Assembly (NCBI RefSeq): GCF_022631375.1
Contig: NZ_JALBGC010000004.1
Coordinates: 558,001 to 622,000 of the forward strand
Source of the DNA: Hymenobacter cyanobacteriorum
GTDB taxonomy: Bacteria > Bacteroidota > Bacteroidia > Cytophagales > Hymenobacteraceae
Length of the DNA: 64,000 bases
Reading direction: 5' to 3'
The notes under the pieces are model-generated. The model worked only from the letters and a program-made list of their open reading frames with translations, had not been told where the DNA came from and ran no database searches. Every line of letters starts with the position of its first letter. Position 1 is the stretch's first letter. The position numbers and the translations under genes are program-made. Below, one piece after another: positions 59,454 to 64,000 of the stretch.

Positions 59454-61916
59454 ATGATGACTGAAGAGTACGGAAAGAATGCCCGGCCACCAGGCCGCCG
59501 GGGAAAACTGTGGCTGCCGTTGCTCCTGTTGCTGGCCGCTACGCTGGGCGCGCGGGCCCAAACCACGGGCCGCATCGATGGCATGCTGCTCGACGCGGCC
59601 AGCCAGCAGCCGCTGCCCTTTGCGGGCGTGGTGCTGCTGCGGGCTTCGGATTCGACCTTCGTGACCGGCGCGCAGTCGTTGGAAAGCGGCGCTTTCGTCC
59701 TCGAAAAAATCCCGCTGGGTAGCTATGTGCTGAAAGCCACCGTGGTGGGCTACCGCACCGGCCGTCGCGCCGTGGCCCTGACCAGCGCCGCGCCCGAGCT
59801 GCACCTGGGCCCGCTGCGCCTGCGCACCGCCGCCACCAAGCTGGCCGAAGTGGTGGTGAAGGGCGAGCGCGCCATCGTGACCGACAACCTTGACAAAAAG
59901 GTCATCGACGTGACCAAGGACCTGACCGCCACCGGCGGCACCGCCGTGGATGTGCTCCAGAACGTGCCTTCGGTGACGGTGGACCAGAGCGGGGCGGTTA
60001 GTTTGCGCGGCTCGACCAACGTGCGCATTCTGGTGGACGGCAAGCCCACGGGCGTGACGCTGGACCAGCTGCCGGCCAGCTCAATTCAGAACATTGAGGT
60101 GGTGACGAACCCGTCGTCGCGTTACGACGCGGAAGGCTCGGCCGGCATCATCAACATCGTGCTCAAAAAGGAGCGGCAGGACGGCCTGAACGGCCAGGCC
60201 AGCGCCACGGCCGGCACCGGCGACAAGTACAACACCTCGCTGAGCTTGAACTACCACAAGGGCAAACTCAACGTGTTTGGCTCCTACGACTGGCGCGACG
60301 ACCGCCGCACCGGCTACGGCTCGGTGCGCCAGCGCAGCCAAACCGCCACCGGCCCCGTAGAGTTGAACCAGGACCGCACCGGCGTGTTCCGGGGCGTGTC
60401 GCACGCTGTGCGCCTGGGTTTCGACTACGCCCTCACGCCCGACCAGACGCTGACCCTGACCGTGCAGCCGCGCTACAACTCGCAGGACAACCGCGAGGAA
60501 ATCACCTCCGCGCAAACGAACCTGACGACCGGCGACTTGCCTTCGCTGGGCAACACCTTGCGCTACAATACCAATGCCGGCTACGCCAAACAGGCCGATT
60601 TCAGTGTGGACTACCGCCGCCTCTGGCCCGAGGAAAAAGGCCGCGAGCTGACGGCCAACGTCATTTATACGCCGGTACACATCAACCTCGGAGTGAACTC
60701 GACGGTGAACTACCGCGACAAGCCCACCGAGTACCAGCAGCAGCGGTCCGACACGCAGAGCGACCTGGCCTCGGCCCAGCTCGACTACGTGCGGCCGGTG
60801 GGCGAGAAAGGCCGCTACGAGCTGGGCGCGAAAAGTATTTCGCGCCGCTCCGACGACGACTACCGCTACACCAGCCAGCCGGTGCTGGCCTACAACCCCT
60901 CGAACCGTTTCATTTACCGCGAGTTCATTCAGTCGGCCTACGGCACGTATGCCAACGTATTCGGCGCGTTCAACTACCAGCTGGGCCTGCGCCTGGAGCA
61001 AACCAACACTCGCGGCGACCTGGTGGCCACCGGCATCACCGACCCGAGCTTCACGCGCAGCTATTTCAGTTTGTTTCCGAGCGCTGTGCTGGCCTACGAT
61101 GTGAGCACCGAGCACCGCGTGCAACTCAGCTACTCGCGCCGCATCCAGCGCCCCAGCGCCGACGAGCTCAACCCGTTTCCTGACCGTTCGGACCCGTTGA
61201 ACCTGCGCGCGGGCAACACCTCGCTGCGGCCCGAGTTCGTGCACTCGCTGGAGTTAGGCGACCAGCACTTTTTTGGGGGCGGCAGCTCGGTGAGCGCCAC
61301 GGCGTTTTACCGGCTCGAGGAAAACACGATTACCAACATCCGCGACCCATTCTTTTATGATGTCGTCACCAACTCCACCGTCACCAACACCACCCGCCTG
61401 AACGTGGGCCAGGAAACCAACTACGGCCTCGAAGCCGTGGTGTCGGCACCGGTTACCAGCATCTGGAAAGTGAGTCTGAACGCCTCGGCGTTTCGGCGCA
61501 TCATCAAGGGCTCGGCCCCGACCAACGTCGATTTCAACACCAGCAACGTGGTGTACACGAGTCGATTGAATACCACGGTGTCGCCCACCAAGGCGCTCGA
61601 TTTGCAGCTTTCGGCCAACTACCGCTCGCCGGTGGTGTCGGCCCAGGGCCAGCGCCTCACCCAGTTCAACGCCGATTTCGCCGCCAAATACAGTGTGCTC
61701 AAAGACAAAGGCAGCCTCACGCTGCGGGTGTCCGATATCTTCAATACCCTGCAATTCAACTTCAACGCCGCCGGCGCGGGCTTCGAGTCGGTGGCGCGCA
61801 ACAAGCGCGAGTCACGCATTGCCTACTTGGGCTTCAGCTACCGCTTCGGTAGTGGCACCGCCGCCCCGCGCCCCAAGCGCCGCGAGGAGCCGGCCGACGA
61901 GCGCGGCTTCGAGTAG
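59454..61916 (+). CDS. TonB-type outer-membrane beta-barrel protein (OMP_b-brl_3 family)
   Basis: The 820-residue protein has a signal peptide (to GARAQ) and a CarboxypepD_reg-like domain (GRIDGMLLDAASQQPLPFAGVVLL, about 38-125). A plug-like region has KLAEVVVKGERAIV and VLQNVPSVTVDQSGAVSLRGSTNVRILVDG, followed by a large C-terminal barrel. The SusC signature is absent, so it is not of that family. The barrel resembles the outer-membrane beta-barrel proteins that take part in metal or siderophore uptake or unknown import. It ends with a charged tail (KRREEPADERGFE) beyond the last aromatic strand. Adjacent metal-binding genes could be related, though this is only proximity. Confidence 0.85.
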   Translation: MMTEEYGKNARPPGRRGKLWLPLLLLLAATLGARAQTTGRIDGMLLDAASQQPLPFAGVVLLRASDSTFVTGAQSLESGAFVLEKIPLGSYVLKATVVGYRTGRRAVALTSAAPELHLGPLRLRTAATKLAEVVVKGERAIVTDNLDKKVIDVTKDLTATGGTAVDVLQNVPSVTVDQSGAVSLRGSTNVRILVDGKPTGVTLDQLPASSIQNIEVVTNPSSRYDAEGSAGIINIVLKKERQDGLNGQASATAGTGDKYNTSLSLNYHKGKLNVFGSYDWRDDRRTGYGSVRQRSQTATGPVELNQDRTGVFRGVSHAVRLGFDYALTPDQTLTLTVQPRYNSQDNREEITSAQTNLTTGDLPSLGNTLRYNTNAGYAKQADFSVDYRRLWPEEKGRELTANVIYTPVHINLGVNSTVNYRDKPTEYQQQRSDTQSDLASAQLDYVRPVGEKGRYELGAKSISRRSDDDYRYTSQPVLAYNPSNRFIYREFIQSAYGTYANVFGAFNYQLGLRLEQTNTRGDLVATGITDPSFTRSYFSLFPSAVLAYDVSTEHRVQLSYSRRIQRPSADELNPFPDRSDPLNLRAGNTSLRPEFVHSLELGDQHFFGGGSSVSATAFYRLEENTITNIRDPFFYDVVTNSTVTNTTRLNVGQETNYGLEAVVSAPVTSIWKVSLNASAFRRIIKGSAPTNVDFNTSNVVYTSRLNTTVSPTKALDLQLSANYRSPVVSAQGQRLTQFNADFAAKYSVLKDKGSLTLRVSDIFNTLQFNFNAAGAGFESVARNKRESRIAYLGFSYRFGSGTAAPRPKRREEPADERGFE

Positions 61917-61944
61917 TAGCAGGCTGCGCCCGAACCATATGCCC

Positions 61945-61952
61945 TAAATTTG
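61945..61952 (+). promoter_or_regulatory. -7 box of the metal-binding lipoprotein gene
   Basis: TAAATTTG is an exact TAnnTTTG match, 57 bases before the ATG at 62009. Confidence 0.5.
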
Positions 61953-62008
61953 TGGTTTGGCAGCGGCTACGATTGTTGCCTCACCGACGCTATTTTCTTC
62001 TATTTGCC

Positions 62009-62260
62009 ATGTTTGCATCGTTTCGATTGTTTCTTTTCTCGGCCTGCGGGGCCGCCATGCTAGGCCTGAGCAGCTGCGGCGACAGCCAGCAACCGGCCGC
62101 TTCAACCAGCCCGGATGCTGCGGTTGCACCCGCCGCCAAGCCCGCCGCCGCGCCCGTAACCGAGGCCCGTTACGAATGCCCCATGGGCTGCGCCGGCAGC
62201 CAGAGCGCCAAGCCCGGCAAGTGCCCCGTGTGCGAGATGGAGCTGGAAAAGAAGTCGTAG
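62009..62260 (+). CDS. Heavy-metal-binding domain lipoprotein
   Basis: The 83-residue precursor has a short signal and a lipobox (LGLSSC) followed by an Ala/Pro-rich linker. The C-terminal heavy-metal-binding domain reads YECPMGCAGSQSAKPGKCPVCEMEL, with cysteines and methionines as likely Cu or Zn ligands. Such domains also occur at the ends of metal-efflux membrane-fusion proteins and in small periplasmic lipoproteins. The start at 62009 is the first ATG after the -7 box. It lies next to an HMA-type chaperone gene. Confidence 0.82.
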   Translation: MFASFRLFLFSACGAAMLGLSSCGDSQQPAASTSPDAAVAPAAKPAAAPVTEARYECPMGCAGSQSAKPGKCPVCEMELEKKS

Positions 62261-62431
62261 CCGCTGGTTAGTAAAGGCTGGTTTCGGGCATAATTACGCA
62301 GGTTTTTGGGTGAATTCTGTGCGAACTTCGGCTTGGACAAAACGTAATTTTACTCCACTGCCGGCCTGATTGCCGGCTGGGCGTTCGGCCTCAAGGCCGT
62401 GCGGTTTTTCTTCCCTAAACTCACTCTGGCC

Positions 62432-62644
62432 ATGTCCACGCTTCAATTCAAAACCACCATCAACTGCGGCGGCTGCATCAAAGCTGTTACGCCCGCTCTC
62501 AACCAGGCCGTCGGGGCCGGTAACTGGCAGGTCGATACCGCCAACCCCGCCAAAATCCTCACCGTGACTTCTGACCAAGCCACCGCCGCGCAAGTCGTGC
62601 AGGCTGTGGAAGCCGCTGGCTTCGAGATTCAGCCCGCCGCTTAG
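62432..62644 (+). CDS. Heavy-metal-associated (HMA) domain protein, copper chaperone-like
   Basis: The 70-residue protein is a single HMA ferredoxin-like domain with the metal-binding motif CGGC in NCGGCIKAV near residues 11-18, and the alternating strand-helix pattern to the end. It probably ferries Cu(I) in the cytoplasm to a transporter. It follows the heavy-metal-binding lipoprotein gene by about 170 bases with its own possible -7 box (TAATTTTA at 62344-62351), so a metal-homeostasis pair is likely. Confidence 0.88.
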   Translation: MSTLQFKTTINCGGCIKAVTPALNQAVGAGNWQVDTANPAKILTVTSDQATAAQVVQAVEAAGFEIQPAA

Positions 62645-62663
62645 TCAGCCGCCAGTCGCAACG

Positions 62664-62699
62664 AAAAAGGGCCGTCCCAACGTGGGGCGGCCCTTTTTT
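62664..62699. terminator. Bidirectional terminator
   Basis: A stem from AAAAAGGGCCGTCCC and its near-reverse complement (one G:T) with A and T runs lies between the HMA gene and the convergent secreted-protein gene. Confidence 0.85.
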
Positions 62700-62715
62700 G
62701 TGGAGCGCTGAATAA

Positions 62716-64000
62716 TTACTGCACCACCAGCTGGCGGCTGGTCGTCAGCTCGCCCACTTGCAATTTCAGCAGGTACATGCCGGCTGGCAGACGGTCGAGT
62801 ACCAGCTCCTGGCGGCCGGTCTGGCGCTGGGCTACCGTGCGCACGCGCTGGCCGGTGGCATTATACACGTTCAGCTGCACGGACTGCGTGCCGGGCACGG
62901 TGTAGGCCAGCGTGGCGGCGGCGGCGGTGGGGTTGGGGTATATCGAAACGTCCAGCGCCTTATCGGCGGCGCTGCGGGCGGCCAACACGCCGCTGCCCAG
63001 CTGAAAGGCCACGTACTGGTTGCCGGGAATGGCGGTGAAATCGGGATTGACCCCCAGCACCGTGGTACGGCCGGGAATGGTCGGCAGCACATCGGTGAGG
63101 AACACGCCGTCGGCATCGGTGTAGCCGGCAAACAGCTCGATGCGGCTGCCCGCACCCACCGAAACGCCCGCCGCGCCCAGCGCCGCCAGCGGAATCTCAA
63201 TCTCTAGCCCCACGTTGCCGGTGTTGGCCGTGAGGGCCGGCGTGTTGAAGTAGGCAAAGCGCGCACCGGCCAAATCGAGCGTAGCCGGGGCCACTACCAC
63301 GCCGCCGGTTTTGGTGCCCGCCCCGAGGTACGTATCGTTGCCCGGCACGATGGGCGCACCCGTCACGTACGAAACCCGGCTGAAATACACGTCGTTGGCC
63401 GTGGCCGACGTTGGCCCTACCGATACTCGGAAGCCGTAGTCGGCCTGCATATCGAGCGTGGGGCGGTGCTTGAGGGGCGACGGACCGTTGTTGCCGCCGA
63501 TAAGCTGCTGCCCGGCCGGCGCGCCCGGCTGCCCGGCCGTGTTCAGGTATAGCACCAGGGCGCGGTAGCTGCCACCGGCCGATTCGGCCGAGCCGGCCAG
63601 CAGCAAATTCAGCGTGGTGGCGGTGCTGCCCACGTACAGTGCCTGCAAGCCCCGGTCGGCTTCGGAGTGCGGGCCGGTATATGTGGCGGCGAGCTGATAT
63701 TGGCCTGGCCCGGTGCCGATTTCGGCCGCCGAAGCCTGGCCGTCGACGGTGAACTGCGCCGTAGCGGCCGTGGTGCTGGTCACGAATTCTACCTCGTCGA
63801 GCCGGGCGGTCTGGCCCGCGCCGGCCGTTGAGCGCAGCCCGATTTCGCATTGCCCGTTGCTCACCACAATGTTGGGCACCTGCACCGGCACCCAGTTGGC
63901 CGAGGTGGGCAACGTGGTGGCCAGCTCCGTACCGCCGAAGCCGCTGGCGTAGAGCTGGCACTGCGTTTGGCCGCCGCTGCTTTGGGCGCGGGCGCGCAGC
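62716..64000 (-). CDS. T9SS type A sorting domain protein (partial, runs off the right edge)
   Basis: The reading frame is open to the last complete codon at 63999, so the N-terminus lies outside the window. The visible 427 residues begin with a beta-sandwich-like segment (VPVQVPNIVVSNGQCEIGL, then QTARLDEVEFV) similar to carbohydrate-binding or discoidin-type domains. A second beta-rich domain contains PLKHRPTLDMQADYGFRV. The C-terminus is a T9SS type A sorting domain: VSIYPNPTAAAATLAYTV, LNVYNATGQRVRTV and LPAGMYLLKLQVGELTT. It is therefore a surface or secreted protein, perhaps glycan-binding. A TTG at 63912 is not a real start since the frame continues upstream with protein-like sequence. 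Confidence 0.82.
   Translation of the reverse strand, partial: LRARAQSSGGQTQCQLYASGFGGTELATTLPTSANWVPVQVPNIVVSNGQCEIGLRSTAGAGQTARLDEVEFVTSTTAATAQFTVDGQASAAEIGTGPGQYQLAATYTGPHSEADRGLQALYVGSTATTLNLLLAGSAESAGGSYRALVLYLNTAGQPGAPAGQQLIGGNNGPSPLKHRPTLDMQADYGFRVSVGPTSATANDVYFSRVSYVTGAPIVPGNDTYLGAGTKTGGVVVAPATLDLAGARFAYFNTPALTANTGNVGLEIEIPLAALGAAGVSVGAGSRIELFAGYTDADGVFLTDVLPTIPGRTTVLGVNPDFTAIPGNQYVAFQLGSGVLAARSAADKALDVSIYPNPTAAAATLAYTVPGTQSVQLNVYNATGQRVRTVAQRQTGRQELVLDRLPAGMYLLKLQVGELTTSRQLVVQ

Noticed and set aside
56583..59804. Open frame of 1073 residues on the minus strand opposite the PAS histidine kinase
   Set aside because: Composition is Gly/Gln/His/Ala-rich without domain signs. The plus-strand kinase has clear motifs, so this is an antisense artefact of GC-rich codon use.
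1..64000. tRNA, rRNA or tmRNA genes
   Set aside because: Scanning by eye showed no cloverleaf with conserved T-arm bases and no rRNA-like stretch. ssrA was looked for near smpB and not seen. A covariance-model search would be decisive.

Overview
The window comes from the chromosome of a high-GC member of the Bacteroidota, most likely Hymenobacter or a close relative in the Hymenobacteraceae. The evidence is two SusC/SusD pairs, a type IX secretion system (T9SS) component (PorQ) plus several secreted proteins with T9SS C-terminal sorting domains, the block ftsX - DUF3098 - uppP - truB - ribF, a divergent tamB/tsaD pair, many carboxypeptidase-regulatory-like surface proteins, and Bacteroidota-type -7 boxes (TAnnTTTG, here mostly TACCTTNG) instead of Shine-Dalgarno starts. 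No rRNA, tRNA, CRISPR array, prophage or transposase gene was seen.

Layout. 1-3.5 kb: a GH3-like adenylating enzyme, an SMI1/KNR4 protein, a HAD-like hydrolase, a small membrane protein and a GreA-like protein. 3.5-11.2 kb: a PorE-like OmpA/beta-propeller envelope protein, then lon, porQ and hslU. 11.3-23.5 kb: two tandem SusC/SusD pairs and a DUF4394 secreted protein, all on the minus strand. 23.7-33.3 kb: an SDR, a GNAT, three carboxypeptidase-regulatory-domain envelope proteins, a GNAT/nitrilase fusion, a T9SS-sorted protein, and the two subunits of a 3-oxoacid CoA-transferase. 33.5-42.4 kb: a minus-strand housekeeping block (ftsX, DUF3098, uppP, truB, ribF) followed by tamB. 42.8-50.7 kb: tsaD, smpB, NlpC/P60, HNH nuclease, fatty acid desaturase, alpha/beta hydrolase, ABC exporter, DoxX. 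51.2-59.3 kb: a sensory cluster (STAS-like protein, stand-alone CheB, a CheB-CheR-PAS fusion, a multi-PAS histidine kinase) with a DUF559 nuclease gene inside it. 59.4-64 kb: a TonB-type outer-membrane barrel, two small metal-binding proteins and a T9SS-sorted protein that runs off the right edge.

The most striking structure outside the genes is a large set of long, nearly perfect inverted repeats at gene junctions. Several families differ in sequence but share an outer GTAG foot followed by a short, often bulged hairpin, present as two facing copies. This is the architecture of REP/BIME elements mobilised by RAYT transposases in other phyla. A second set has a GTCAT foot. In several places the repeat supplies the stop codon of the neighbouring gene, and in one it occupies the place where an upstream start codon of an NlpC/P60 gene would be. 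Together with a DUF559 nuclease gene lying next to its own C/G-rich palindromes, these are the best candidates for an incompletely described system here.

Functionally the window combines envelope biology (T9SS, SusCD import, TamB, UppP, FtsX, OmpA, lipoproteins), protein quality control (Lon, HslU, SmpB), tRNA modification (TruB, TsaD) and a receptor-less chemotaxis-like signalling set. All assignments come from reading the sequence and recalling family motifs. No database search was run.
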